From Channa striata (lineage: Eukaryota > Chordata > Actinopteri > Anabantiformes > Channidae), in NCBI GenBank assembly GCA_033026295.1, contig CM065169.1, forward strand, positions 6,086,932-6,150,931: DNA of 64,000 nt. Direction: 5' to 3'. The position numbers and the translations under genes are program-made. Shown piece by piece: positions 19,730-33,760 of the stretch (position 1 is the first letter of the stretch; the number at the start of each line of letters is the position of its first letter). The notes beneath the pieces are model-generated. The model saw nothing but the letters and a program-made list of their open reading frames with translations. It did no database searches and had not been told where the DNA came from.

Positions 19730-22700
19730 CAAAACTCAAATAAAACTGTGTCTGCCTTCTTATTTAGCCTAAATCCAGTCAGCAGAACATAAAAACAAGC
19801 TTGTGGGATGTTTCCTTAAAAGACAGTAAATGCATGTAATTGAAGCATCCTTTTATGCTTTCAAATCGCCTTTTCTCAGCGAGAAAATGCTGTTTTGAAG
19901 CCAAGCTTGTATTGAACAATTTCTGCACCAAAGTCAAATAAAACTGTGTCTGCCTTCTTATTTAGCCTAAATCCAGTCAGCAGAACATAAAAACAAGCTT
20001 GTGGGATGTTTCCTTAAAAGACAGTAAATGCATGTAATTCAAGCATCCTTTTATGCTCATAATCGCCTTTTCTCAGAGAGAAAATGCTGTTTTGAAGCCA
20101 AGATTGTATTGAACAATTTCTGCACCAAAGTCAAATAAAACTGTGTCTGCCTTCTTATTTAGCCTAAATCCACTCAGGAGAGACTGAAAATAAGCTTGTG
20201 GGATGTTTCCTTAAAAGAAAGTAAATGCATGTAATTCAAGCATCCTTTTATGCTCGCAAATCGCTTTTCTCAGCGAGAAATGCTGTTTTGAAGCCAAGCT
20301 TGTATTGAACAATTTCTGCACCAAACTCAAATAAAACTTTTCTCAGCGAGAAAATGCTGTTTTGAAGCCAAGCTTGTATTGAACAATTTCTGCACCAAAC
20401 TCAAATAAAACTGTGTCTGCCTTCTTATTTAGCCTAAATCCACTCAGCAGAACATATAAATATGGTTGTGGATGTTTCCTTAAAAGACAGTAAATGCATA
20501 TAATTCAAGCATCTTTTATGCTCGCAAATGCCTTTTCTCAGCGAGAAAATGATGTTTTGAAGCAGAGCTTGTATTGAACAATTTCTGTACCAAACTCAAA
20601 TAAAACTGTGTCTGCCTTCTTATTTAGCCTAAATCCAGTCAGCAGAACATAAAAACAAGCTTGTGGGATGTTTCCTTAAAAGACAGTAAATGCATGTAAT
20701 TCAAGCATTCTTTTATGCTCGCAATCGCCTTTTCTCAGCGAGAAATGCTGTTTTGAAGCAAAGCTTGTATTGAACAATTTCTGCACCAAAGTCAAATAAA
20801 ACTGTGTCTGCCTTCTTATTTAGCCTAAATCCAGTCAGCAGAACATAAAACAAGCTTGTGGGATGTTTCCTTAAAATACAGTAAATGCATGTAATTCAAG
20901 CATCCTTTTATGCTCGCAATCGCCTTTTCTCAGCGAAAAAATGCTGTTTTGAAGCCAAGCTTGTATTGAACAATTTCTGCACCAAACTCAAATAAAACTG
21001 TGTCTGCCTTCTTATTTAGCCTAAATACACTCAGGAGAGACTGAAATAAGCTTGTGGGATGTTTCCTTAAAAGACAGTAAATGCATGTAATTCAAGCATC
21101 CTTTTATGCTCGCAATCGCCTTTTCTCAGCGAAAAATGCTGTTTTGAAGCCAAGCTTGTATTGAACAATTTCTGCACCAAAGTCAAATAAAACTGTGTCT
21201 GCCTTCTTATTTAGCCTAAATCCAGTCAGCAGAACAAAAAAAGGCTTGTGGGATGTTTCCTTAAAAGACAGTAAATGCATGTAATTCAAGCATCCTTTTA
21301 TGCTCATAATCGCCTTTTCTCAGCGAGCAAATGCTGTCTTGAAGCCATACTTGTATTGAACAATTTCTGCACCAAACTCAAATAAAACTGTGTCTGCCTT
21401 CTTATTTAGCCTAAATCCACCCAGGAGAGACTGAAAATAAGCTTGTGGGATGTTTCCTTAAAAGACAGTAAATGCATGTAATTTAAGCATCCTTTTATGC
21501 TCGCAATCGCCTTTTCTCAGCGAGAAAATGCTGTTTTGAAGCCAAGATTGTATTGAACAATTTCTGCACCAAAGTCAAATAAAACTGTGTCTGCCTTCTT
21601 ATTTAGCCTAAATCCACTCAGGAGAGACTGAAAATAAGCTTGTGGGATGTTTCCTTAAAAAGAAAGTAAATGCATGTAATTCAAGCATCCTTTTATGCTC
21701 GCAATCGCCTTTTCTCAGCGAGAAATGCTGTATTGAAGCCAAGCTTGTATTGAACAATTTCTGCACCAAACTCAAATAAAACTGTGTCTGCCTTCCTTTT
21801 TAGCCTAAATCCACTCAGGAGAGACTGAAATAAGCTTGTGGGATGTTTCCTTAAAAGACAGTAAATGCATGTAATTGAAGCATCCTTTTATGCTCACTAA
21901 TCGCTTTTCTCAGCGAGAAAATGCTGTTTTGAAGCCAAGCTTGTATTGAAGAATTTTTGCACAAAACTCAAATAAAACTGTGTCTGCCTTCTTATTTAGC
22001 CTAAATCCACTCAGCAGAACATATAAATATGGTTGTGGATGTTTCCTTAAAAGACAGTAAATGCATGTAATTCAAGCATCCTTTTATGCTAATAATCGCT
22101 TTTCTCAGCGAGAAAATGCTGTTTTGAAGCCAAGCTTGTATTGAACAATTTCTGGACCAAAGTCAAATAAAACTGTGTCTGCCTTCTTATTTAGCCTAAA
22201 TCCAGTCAGCAGAACATAAAAACAAGCTTGTGGGATGTTTCCTTAAAAGACAGTAAATGCATATAATTCAAGCATCTTTTATGCTCGCAATCGCCTTTTC
22301 TCAGCGAAAAATTTTGTATTGAAGCCAAGCTTGTATTGAACAATTTCTGCACCAAACTCAAATAAAACTGTGTCTGCCTTCTTATTTAGCCTAAATCCAC
22401 TCAGGAGAGACTGAAAATAAGCTTGTGGGATGTTTCCTTAAAAGACAGTAAATGCATGTAATTCAAGCATCCTTTTATGCTCGCAATCGCCTTTTCTCAG
22501 CGAGAAAATGCTGTCTTGAAGCCAAGCTTGTATTGAACAATTTCTGCACCAAACTCAAATAAAACTGTGTCTGCCTTCTTATTTAGTCTAAATCCACTCA
22601 AGGGAGACTGAAAATAAGCTTGTAGGATGTTTCCTTAAAAGACAGTAAATGCATGTAATTGAAGCATCCTTTTATGCTCGCAAATCGCCTTTTCTCAGCG

Positions 22701-24800
22701 AGCAAATGCTGTCTTGAAGCTATACTTGTATTGAACAATTTCTGCACCAAACTCAAATAAAACTGTGTCTGCCTTCTTATTTAGCCTAAATCCACCCAGG
22801 AGAGACTGAAAATAAGCTTGTGGGATGTTTCCTTAAATAACAGTAAATGCATGTAATTTAAGCATCCTTTTATGCTCGCAATCGCCTTTTCTCAGCAAGA
22901 AAATGCTGTTTTGAAGCCAAGATTGTATTGAACAATTTCTGCACCAAAGTCAAATAAAACTGTGTCTGCCTTCTTTTTAGCCTAAATCCACTCAGGAAAG
23001 ACTGAAAATAAGCTTGTGGGATTTTTCTTTAAAAGACAGTAAATGCATGTAATTCAAGCATCCTTTATGCTCAGAATCGCTTTTCTCAGCGAGAAAATGC
23101 TGTTTTGAAGCCAAGCTTGTATTGAACAATTTCTGCACCAAACTCAAATAAAACTGTTTCTGCCTTCTTATTTAGCGTAAATCCACTCAGGAGAGACTGA
23201 AAATAAACTTGTGGGATGTTTCCTTAAAAGACAGTAAATGCATGTAATTCAAGCATCCTTTTATGCTCGCAATCGCCTATTCTCAGCGAGAAAATGCTGT
23301 TTTGAATCCAAGCTTGTATTGAACAATTTCTGCACCAAACTCAAATAAAACTGTGTCTGCCTTCTTATTTAGCCTAAATCCACTCAGGAGAGACTGAAAA
23401 TAAGCTTGTGGGATGTTTCCTTAAAATACAGTAAATGCATGTAATTCAAGCATCCTTTTATGCTCGCAATCGCCTTTTCTCAGCGAGAAAATGCTGTTTT
23501 GAAGCCAAGCTTGTATTGAACAATTTCTGCTCCAAAGTCAAATAAAACTGTGTCTGCCTTCTTATTTAGCCTAAATCCACTCAGGAAAGACTGAAAATAA
23601 GCTTGTGGGATTTTTTCTTTAAAAGACAGTAAATGCATGTAATTCAAGCATCCTTTTATGCTCGCAATCGCCTTTTCTCATCGAGAAAATGCAGTTTTGA
23701 AGCCAAGCTTGTATTGAACAATTTCTGCACCAAACTCAAATAAAACTGTGTCTGCCTTCTTATTTAGCGTAAATACACTCAGGAGAGACTGAAAATAAAC
23801 TTGTGGGATGTTTCCTTAAAAGACAGTAAATGCATGTAATTCAAGCATCCTTTTATGCTCAGCAATCGCCTTTTCTCAGCGAAAAATGCTGTTTTGAAGC
23901 CAAGCTTGTATTGAACAATTTCTGCACCAAAGTCAAATAAAACTGTGTCTGCCTTCTTATTTAGCCTAAATCCTCTCAGGAGAGACTGAAAATAAGCTTG
24001 TGGGATGTTTCCTTAAAAGACAGTAAATGCATGTAATTCAAGCATCCTTTTATGCTCGCAATCGCCTTTTCTCAACGAAAAGCTGTTTTGAAGAAAACCT
24101 TGTATTGAACAATTTCTGCACCAAACTCAAATAAAACTTTGTCTGCCTTCTTATTTAGCCTAAATCCAGTCAGCAGAACATAAAAACAAGCTTGTGGGAT
24201 GTTTCCTTAAAAGACAGTAAATGCATTTAATTGAAGCATCCTTTTATGCTGCAAATCGCCTTTTCTCAGCGAGAAAATGCTGTTTTGAAGCCAAGCTTGT
24301 ATTGAACAATTTGGCACCAAACTCAAATAAAACTGTGTCTGCCTTCTTATTTAGCCTAAATCCACTCAGCAGAACATATAAATATCGTTGTGGGATGTTT
24401 TCTTAAAAGAGAGTAAATGCATGTAATTCAAGCATTCTTTTATGCTCAGTCGCCTTTTCTCAGCGAAAAATGCGGTTTTGAAGCCAAGCTTGTATTGAAC
24501 AATTTCTGCACCAAAGTCAAATAAAACTGTGTCTGCCTTCTTATTTAGCCTAAATCCAGTCAGCAGAACATAAAAACAAGCTTGTGGGATGTTTCCTTAA
24601 AAGACAGTAAATGCATGTAATTGAAGCATCCTTTTATGCTCAGAATCGCCTTTTCGCAACTAAAAAGCTGTTTTGAAGAAAACCTTGTATTGAACAATTT
24701 CTGCACCAAACTCAAATAAAACTGTGTCTGCCTTCTTATTTAGCGTAAATCCACTCAGGAGAGACTGAAAATAAACTTGTGGGATGTTTCCTTAAAAGAC
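19730..24800 (+). repeat. Higher-order block B, copy 2
   Basis: Counterpart of 5530-10990. GAAGCTATACTTG begins at about 22717, CCTTCTTTTTAG at 22969 (versus 9161) and the TTTTCGCA variant near 24650. It lacks two monomers found near 8.1-8.7 kb in copy 1, and it has rearranged single monomers near 21.0-21.5 kb, where a GCGAGCAAATG/CATACTTG monomer is present that copy 1 lacks. Differences from copy 1 fall mostly in the variable core and in G and A runs. It contains the sixth 73-bp truncation (20338). Confidence 0.85.
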
Positions 24801-27800
24801 AGTAAATGCATGTAATTCAAGCATCCTTTTATGTTAACAGAATCGCCTTTTCTCAGCGAGAAAATGCTGTTTTGAAGCCAAGCTTGTATTGAACAATTTC
24901 TGCACCAAACTCAAATAAAACTGTGTCTGCCTTCTTATTTAGCCTAAATCCACTCAGGAGAGACTGAAAATAAGCTTGTGGGATGTTTCCTTAAAAGACA
25001 GTAAATGCATGTAATTCAAGCATCTTTTATGCTCATAATCGCCTTTTCTCAGCGAGAAAATGCTGTTTTGAAGCCAAGCTTGTATTGAACAATTTCTGCA
25101 CCAAAGTCAAATAAAACTGTGTCTGCCTTCTTATTTAGCCTAAATCCAGTCAGCAGAACATAAAAACAAGCTTGTGGATGTTTCCTTAAAAGACAGTAAA
25201 TGCATGTAATTCAAGCATCCTTTTATGCTCGTCAATCGCCTTTTCTCAGCGAGAAAATGCTGTTTTAAAGCCAAGCTTGTATTGAACAATTTCTGCACCA
25301 AACTCAAATAAAACTGTGTCTGCCTTCTTATTTAGCCTAAATCCACTCAGGAGAGACTGAAAATAAGCTTGTGGGATGTTTCCTTAAAAGACAGTAAATG
25401 CATGTAATTCAAGCATCCTTTTATGCTTTCTTAATCGCCTTTTCTCAGCGAGAAAATGCTGTTTTGAAGCCAAGCTTGTATTGAACAATTTCTGCACCAA
25501 AGTCAAATAAAACTGTGTCTGCCTTCTTATTTAGCCTAAATCCAGTCAGCAGAACATAAAAACAAGCTTGTGGGATGTTTCCTTAAAAGACAGTAAATGC
25601 ATGTAATTCAAGCATCCTTTTATGCTCGCAAATCGCCTTTTCTCAGCGAGAAAATGCTGTTTTGAAGCCAAGCTTGTATCGAACAATTTCTGCACAAAAC
25701 TCAAATAAAACTGTGTCTGCCTTCTTATTTAGCCTAAATCCTCTCAGGAGAGACTGAAAATAAGCTTGTGGATGTTTCCTTAAAAGACAGTAAATGCATG
25801 TAATTCAAGCATCCTTTTATGCTCGATTCGCCTTTTCTCAGCGAGGAAATGCTGTCTGGAAGCCAATCTTGTATTGAACAATTTCTGCACCAAACTCAAA
25901 TAAAACTGTGTCTGCCTTCTTATTTAGGCTAAATCCAGTCAGCAGAACATAAAAACAAGCTTGTGGGATGTTTCCTTAAAAGACAGTAAATGCATGTAAT
26001 TCAAGCATCCTTTTATGCTTTCAATCGCCTTTTCTCAGCGAGAAAATGCTGTTTTGAAGCCAAGCTTGTATTGAACAATTTCTGCACCAAACTCAAATAA
26101 AACTGTGTCTGCCTTCTTATTTAGCCTAAATCCACTCAGGAGAGACTGAAAATAAGCTTGTGGATGTTTCCTTAAAAGACAGTAAATGCATGTAATTCAA
26201 GCATCCTTTTATGCTCATAATCGCCTTTTCTCAGCGAGAAAATGCTGTTTTGAAACCAAGCTTGTATTGAACAATTTCTGCACCAAACTCAAATAAAACT
26301 GTGTCTGCCTTCTTATTTAGCCTAAATCCAGTCAGCAGAACATACAAACAAGCTTGTGGGATGTTTCCTTAAAAGACAGTAAATGCATGTAATTCAAGCA
26401 TCCTTTATGCTCGAATCGCCTTTTCTCAGCGAGAAAATGCTGTTTTGAAGCCAAGCTTGTATTGAACAATTTCTGCACCAAACTCAAATAAAACTGTGTC
26501 TGCCTTCTTATTTAGCCTAATTCCACTCAGGAGAGACTGAAAAAAAGCTTGTGGGATGTTTCCTTAAAAGACAGTAAATGCATGTAATTCAAGCATCCTT
26601 TTATAAACAATCGCCTTTTCTCAGCGAGAAAATGCTGTTTTTTGAAGCCAAGCTTGTATTGAACAATTTCTGCACCAAAGTCAAATAAAACTGTGTCTGC
26701 CTTCTTATTTAGCCTAAATCCAGTCAGCAGAACATAAAAACAAGCTTGTGGATGTTTCCTTAAAAGACAGTAAATGCATGTAATTCAAGCATCCTTTTAT
26801 GCTCGCAATCGCCTTTTCTCAGCGAAAAATGCTGTTTTGAAGCCAAGATTGTATTGAACAATTTCTGCACCAAAGTCAAATAAAACTGTGTCTGCCTTCT
26901 TATTTAGCCTAAATCCACTCAGGAGAGACTGAAAATAAGCTTGTGGGATGTTTCCTTAAAATACAGTAAATGCATGTAATTCAAGCATCCTTTTATGCTC
27001 GCAATCGCCTTTTCTCAGCGAGAAAATGCTGTTTTGAAGCCAAGCTTGTATTGAACAATTTCTGCACCAAAGTTAAATAAAACTGTGTCTGCCTTCTTAT
27101 TTAGCCTAAATCCACTCAGGAGAGACTGAAAATAAGCTTGTGGGATGTTTCCTTGAAAAGAAAGTAAATGCATGTAATTCAAGCATCCTTTTATGCTCGC
27201 AATCGCCTTTTCTCAGCGAGAAAATGCTGTTTTGAAGCCAAGCTTGTATTCAACAATTTCTGCACCAAAGTCAAATAAAACTGTGTCTGCCTTCTTATTT
27301 AGCCTAAATCCACTCAGGAAAGACTGAAAATAAGCTTGTGGGATTTTTTCTTTAAAAGACAGTAAATGCATGTAATTCAAGCATCCTTTTATGCTCGCAA
27401 TCGCCTTTTCTCAGCGAGAAAATGCTGTTTTGAAGCCAAGCTTGTATTGAACAATTTCTGCACCAAACTCAAATAAAACTGTGTCTGCCTTCTTATTTAG
27501 CGTAAATACACTCAGAAGAGACTGAAAATAAACTTGTGGGATGTTTCCTTAAAAGACAGTAAATGCATGTAATTCAAGCATCCTTTTATGCTCATAATCG
27601 CCTTTTCTCAGCGAGAAAATGCTGTTTTGAAGCCAAGCTTGTATTGAACAATTTCTGCACCAAACTCAAATAAAACTGTGTCTGCCTTCTTATTTAGCCT
27701 AAATCCACTCAGGAGAGACTGAAAATAAACTTGTGGGATGTTTCCTTAAAAGACAGTAAATGCATGTAATTCAAGCATCCTTTTATGCTCGCAATCGCCT

Positions 27801-30430
27801 TTTGTCAGCGAGAAAATGCTGTTTTGAAGCCAAGCTTGTATTGAAGAATTTCTGCACCAAACTCAAATAAAACTGTGTCTGAATTCTTATTTAGCCTAAA
27901 TCCAGTCAGCAGAACATACAAACAAGCTTGTGGGATGTTTCCTTAAAAGACAGTAAATGCATGTAATTCAAGCATCCTTTTATGCTCATAATCGCCTTTT
28001 CTCAGCGAGAAAATGCTGTTTTGAAGCCAAGCTTGTATTGAACAATTTCTGCACCAAACTCAAACAAAACTGTGTCTGCCTTCTTATTTAGCCTAAATCC
28101 ACTCAGCAGAACATATAAATATGGTTGTGGGATGTTTCCTTAAAAGACAGTAAATGCATGTAATTCAAGGATCCTTTTATGCTCGCAATCGCCTTTTCTC
28201 AGCGAGAAAATGCTGTTTTGAAGCCAAGCTTGTATTGAACAATTTCTGCACCAAAGTCAAATAAAACTGTGTCTGCCTTCTTATTTAGCCTAAATCCACT
28301 CAGGAGAGACTGAAAATAAGCTTGTGGGATGTTTCCTTAAAAGAAAGTAAATGCATGTAATTCAAGCATCCTTTTATGCTCTTTTCGCCTTTTCTCAGCG
28401 AGAAAATGCTGTTTTGAAGCCAAGCTTGTATTGAACAATTTCTGCACCAAACTCAAATAAAACTGTGTCTGCCTTCTTATTTAGCCTAAATCCACTCAGC
28501 AGAACATATAAATATGGTTGTGGGATGTTTCCTTAAAAGACAGTAAATGCATGTAATTGAAGCATCCTTTTATGTCATAATCACCTTTTCTCAGCGAAAA
28601 ATGCTGTTTTGAAGCCAAGCTTGTATTGAACAATTTCTGCACCAAAGTCAAATAAAACTGTGTCTGCCTTCTTATTTAGCCTAAATCCAGTCAGCAGAAC
28701 ATAAAAACAAGCTTGTGGGATGTTTCCTTAAAAGACAGTAAATGCATGTAATTGAAGCATTCTTTTATGTTCTCAATCGCCTTTTCTCAACGAAAAAGCT
28801 GTTTTGAAGACAAGCTTGTATTGAACAATTTCTGCACCAAACTCAAATAAAACTGTGTCTGCCTTCTTATTTAGCGTAAATCCACTCAGGAGAGACTGAA
28901 AATAAACTTGTGGGATGTTTCCTTAAAAGACAGTAAATGCATGTAATTCAAGCATCCTTTTATGCTGCAATCGCTTTTCTCAGCGAGAAAATGCTGTTTT
29001 TAAAGTCAAGCTTGTATTGAACAATTTCTGCAACAAAGTAAAATAAAACTGTGTCTGCCTTCTTATTTAGCCTAAATCTTGTCAGCAGAACATAAAAACA
29101 AGCTTGTGGATGTTTCCTTAAAAGACAGTAAATGCATGTAATTCAAGCATCCTTTTATGCTCTGAATCGCCTTTTCTCAGCGAGAAAATGCTGTTTTGAA
29201 GCCAAGCTTGTATTGAACAATTTCTGCACCAAAGTCAAATAAAACTGTGTCTGCCTTCTTATTTAGCCTAAATCCAGTCAGCAGAACATAAAAACAAGCT
29301 TGTGGGATGTTTCCTTAAAAGACAGTAAATGCATGTAATTGAAGCATCCTTTTATGCTCATAATCGCCTTTTCTCAGTGAGAAAATGCTGTTTTGAAGCC
29401 AAGCTTGTATTGAACAATTTCTACACCAAACTCAAATAAAACTGTGTCTGCCTTCTTATTTAGCCTAAATCCACTCAGGAGAGACTGAAAATAAGCTTGT
29501 GGGATGTTTCCTTAAAAGACAGTAAATGCATGTAATTCAAGCATCCTTTTATGCTCAGAATCGCCTTTTCTCAGCGAGAAAATGCTGTCTTGAAGCCAAG
29601 CTTGTATTGAACAATTTCTGCACCAAACTCAAATAAAACTGTGTCTGCCTTCTTATTTAGCCTAAATCCAGTCAGCAGAACATAAAAACAAGCTTGTGGG
29701 ATGTTTCCTTAAAAGACAGTAAATGCATGTAATTCAACCATACTTTGATGCTTTCAAATCGCCTTTTCTCAGCGAGAAAATGCTGTTTTGAAGCCAAGCT
29801 TGTATTGAACAATTTCTGCACCAAAGTCAAATAAAACTGTGTCTGCCTTCTTATTTAGCCTAAATCCAGTCAGCAGAACATAAAAACAAGCTTGTGGGAT
29901 GTTTCCTTAAAAGACAGTAAATGCATGTAATTGAAGCATCCTTTTATGCTCGCAATCGCCTTTTCTCAGCGAGAAAATGCTGTTTTGAAGCAGAGCTTGT
30001 ATTGAACAATTTCTTCACCAAACTCAAATAAAACTGTGTCTGCCTTCTTATTTAGCCTAAATCCAGTCAGCAGAACATAAAAAAAAGCTTGTGGGATGTT
30101 TCCTTAAAAGACAGCAAATGCATGTAAATCAAGCATCCTCTTGTGCTCGCAATCGCCTTTTCTCAGCGAGAAAATGCTGTTTTGAAGCCAAGCTTGTATT
30201 GAACAATTTCTGCACCAAAGTCAAATAAAACTGTGTCTGCCTTCTTATTAAGCCTAAATCCAGTCAGCAGAACATAAAAACAAGCTTGTGGGATGTTTCC
30301 TTAAAAGACAGCAAATGCATGTAAATCAAGCATCCTTTTATGCTCGCAATGGCCTTTTCTCAGCGAGAAAATGCTGTTTTGAAGCCAAGCTTGTATTGAA
30401 CAATTTCTGCACCAAACTCAAATAAAACTG
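24801..30430 (+). repeat. Array segment with mixed monomers, less obvious blocks
   Basis: About 29 monomers of types A, B and a few C. I could not trace long duplications, but two short stretches recur elsewhere: 26760-27180 (AAGATTG, AAAATACAG, CAAAGTTAAATAAAAC) matches 35830-36240, and 28050-28175 (CTCAAACAAAACTG, TATAAATA, CAAGGATCC) matches about 33765-33890. Odd cores include TTATAAACAATCG (about 26604) and CTCTTTTCGCC (about 28379). No gene or unrelated insertion is visible. Confidence 0.75.
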
Positions 30431-33400
30431 TGTCTGCCTTCTTATTTAGCGTAAATCCACTCAGGAGAGACTGAAAATAAGCTTGTGGGATGTTCAAGCA
30501 TGTTTCCTTAAAGGACAGTAAATGCATGTAATTCAAGCATATTTTTATGCTCGCAATCGCCTTTTCTCAGCGAGAAAATGTTGTATTGAAGCCAAGCCAA
30601 GCTTGTATTGAACAATTTCTGCACCAAACTCAAATAAAACTGTGTCTGCCTTCTTATTTAGCCTAAATCCAGTCAACAGAACATTAAAAAAAGCTTGTGG
30701 GATGTTTCCTTAAAAGACAGCCAATGCATGTTAATCAAGCATCCTCTTGTGCTCGCAATCGCCTTTTCTCAGCGAGAAAATGCTGTTTTGAAGCCAAGCT
30801 TGTATTGAACAATTTCTGCACCAAACTCAAATAAAACTGTGTCTGCCTTCTTATTTAGCCTAAATCCAGTCAGCAGGACATAAAACAAGCTTGTGGGATG
30901 TTTCCTGAAAGGACAGCAAATGCATGTAAATCAAGCATCCTCTTGTGCTCGCAATCGCCTTTTCTCAGCGAGAAAATGCTGTTTTGAAGCCAAGCTTGTA
31001 TTGAACAATTTCTGCACCAAACTCAAATAAAACTGTGTCTGCCTTCTTATTTAGCCTAAATCCAGTCAGCAGAACATAAAAACAAGCTTGTGGATGTTTC
31101 CTTAAAAGACAGTAAATGCATGTAATTCAAGCATCCTTTTATGCTCAAATGGCCTTTTCTCAGCGAGAAAATGCTGTTTTGAAGCCAAGCTTGTATTGAA
31201 CAATTTCTTCACCAAACTCAAATAAAACTGTGTCTGCCTGCTTATTTAGCCTAAATCCAGTCAGCAGAACATAAAAACAAGCTTGTGGGATGTTTCCTTA
31301 AAAGACAGCAAATGCATGTAAATCAAGCATCCTCTTGTGCTCTTTTCGCCTTTTCTCAGCGAGAAAATGCTGTTTTGAAGCCAAGCTTGTATTGAACAAT
31401 TTCTGCACCAAACTCAAATAAAACTGTGTCTGCCTTCTTATTTAGCCTAAATCCAGTCAGCAGAACATAAAAACAAGCTTGTGGATGTTTCCTTAAAAGA
31501 CAGTAAATGCATGTAATTCAAGCATCCTTTTATGCTCAGCAATGGCCTTTTCTCAGCGAGAAAATGCTGTTTTGAAGCCAAGCTTGTATTGAACAATTTC
31601 TTCACCAAAGTCAAATAAAACTGTGTCTGCCTTCTTATTTAGCCTAAATCCAGTCAGCAGAACATAAAAACAAGGTTGTGGATGTTTCCTTAAAAGACAG
31701 TAAATGCATGTAATTCAAGCATCCTTTTATGCTCGCAATGGCCTTTTCTCAGCAAGAAAATGCTGTTTTGAAGCCAAGCTTGTATTGAACAATTTCTGCA
31801 CCAAACTCAATTAAAACTGTGTCTGCCTTCTTATTTAGCGTAAATCCACTCAGGAGAGACTTAAAATAAACTTGTGGGATGTTTCCTTAAAAGACAGTAA
31901 ATGCATGTAATTCAAGCATCCTTTTATGCTCGCAATAATCGCCTTTTGTCAGCGAGAAAATGCTGTTTTGAAGCCAAGCTTGTATTGAACAATTTCTGCA
32001 CCAAACTCAAATAAAACTGTGTCTGCCTTCTTATTTAGCCTAAATCCACTCAGGAGAGACTGAAAATAAGCTTGTGGGATGTTTCCTTAAAGACAGTAAA
32101 TGCATGTAATTCATGCATCCTTTTATGTTTAATCGCCTTTTCTCAGCGAGAAAATGCTGTTTTGAAGCCAAGCTTGTATTGAAAAATTTCTGCACAAAAC
32201 TCAAATAAAACTGTGTCTGCCTTCTTATTTAGCCTAAATCCACTCAGGAGAGACTGAAAATAAGCTTGTGGGATGTTTCCTTAAAAGACAGTAAATGCAT
32301 GTAATTCAAGCATCCTTTTATGCCCGCAATCGACTTTTCTCAGCGAGAAAATGCTGTCTTAAAGCCAAGCTTGTATTGAACAATTTCTGCACCAAAGTCA
32401 AATAAAACTGTGTCTGCCTTCTTATTTAGCCTAAATCCACTCAGCAGAACATAAAAACAAGCTTGTGGGATGTTTCCTTAAAAGTCAGTAAATGCATGTA
32501 ATTTAACCATACTTTTATGCTCGCAATCGCCTTTTCTCAGCGAGAAAATGCTGTTTAGAAGCCAAGCTTGTATTGAACAATTTCTGCACCAAAGTCAAAT
32601 AAAACTGTGTCTGCCTTCTTATTTAGCCTAAATCCAGTCAGCAGAACATAAAAACAAGCTTGTGGATGTTTCCTTAAAAGACAGTAAATGCATGTAATTG
32701 AAACATCCTTTTATGCTCATGAATCGCCTTTTCTCAGCGAGAAAATGCTGTTTTGAAGCAGTGCTTGTATTGAAAAATTTCTGCACCAAACTCAAATAAA
32801 ACTGTGTCTGCCTTCTTATTTAGCCTAAATCCAGTCAGCAGAACATAAAAACAAGCTTGTGGGATGTTTCCTTAAAAGACAGTAAATGCATGTAATTGAA
32901 GCATCCTTTTATGCTCGCAATCGCCTTTTCTCAGCGAGAAAATGTTGTATTGAAGCCAAGCTTGTATTGAACAATTTCTGCACCAAAGTCAAATAAAACT
33001 GTGTCTGCCTTCTTATTTAGCCTAAATCCAGTCAGGAGAGACTGAAAATAAGCTTGTGGGATGTTTCCTTAAAAGACAGTAAATGCATGTAATTCAAGCA
33101 TCCTTTTATGCTGCAATGGCCTTTTCTCAGCGAGAAAATGCTGTTTTGAAGCCAAGCTTGTATTGAACAATTTGGCACCAAAGTCAAATAAAACTGTGTC
33201 TGCCTTCTTATTTAGCCTAAATCCAGTCAGCAGAACATAAAAAAAAGCGTGTGGGATGTTTCCTTAAAAGACAGTAAATGCATGTAATTGAAGCATCCTT
33301 TTATGCTCGCAATCGCCTTTTCTCAGCGAGAAATGCTGTATTGAAGCCAAGCTTGTATTGAACAATTTCTGCACCAAACTCAAATAAAACTGTGTCTGCC

Positions 33401-33760
33401 TTCTTATTTAGCCTAAATCCAGTCAGCAGAACACAAAAACAAGCTTGTGGGATGTTTCCTTAAAAGACAGTAAATGCATGTAAATCAAGCATCCTTTTAT
33501 GCTCGCAATCGCCTTTTCTCAGCGAGAAAATGCTGTTTTGAAGAAAAGCTTGTATTGAACAATTTCTGGACCAAAGTCAAATAAAACTGTGTCTGCCTTC
33601 TTATTTAGCCTAAATCCACCCAGGAGAGACTGAAAATAAGCTTGTGGGATGTTTCCTTAAAAGACAGTAAATGCATGTAATTGAAGCATCCTTTTATGTT
33701 GAATCGCCTTTTCTCAGCGAGAAAATGCTGTTTTGAAGCCAAGCTTGTATTGAACAATTT
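30431..33760 (+). repeat. Higher-order block D, copy 1
   Basis: Starts near an irregular monomer with an 8-10 base insertion (GGGATGTTCAAGCATGTTTCC at 30488) and a 5-6 base duplication (AAGCCAAGCCAAGCTTG near 30591). The order then runs AATGCATGTTAATC, GTCAGCAGGACAT, GCCTGCTTATTTAG, GGTTGTGG, CAGCAAGAAAATG, CTCAATTAAAAC, CTTTTGTCAGCG, GAAAAATTTC, AATCGACTTTTC, TTTAACCATAC and ATTTGGCACCAAAGTC (about 33172). Copy 3 repeats it at an offset of 5766-5768 bp. Confidence 0.8.

Noticed and set aside
10418..24406. Two matching 61-codon plus-strand frames at 10418-10603 and 24221-24406
   Set aside because: They are the same satellite monomers in the two copies of block B; the frame is conserved because the block was duplicated.
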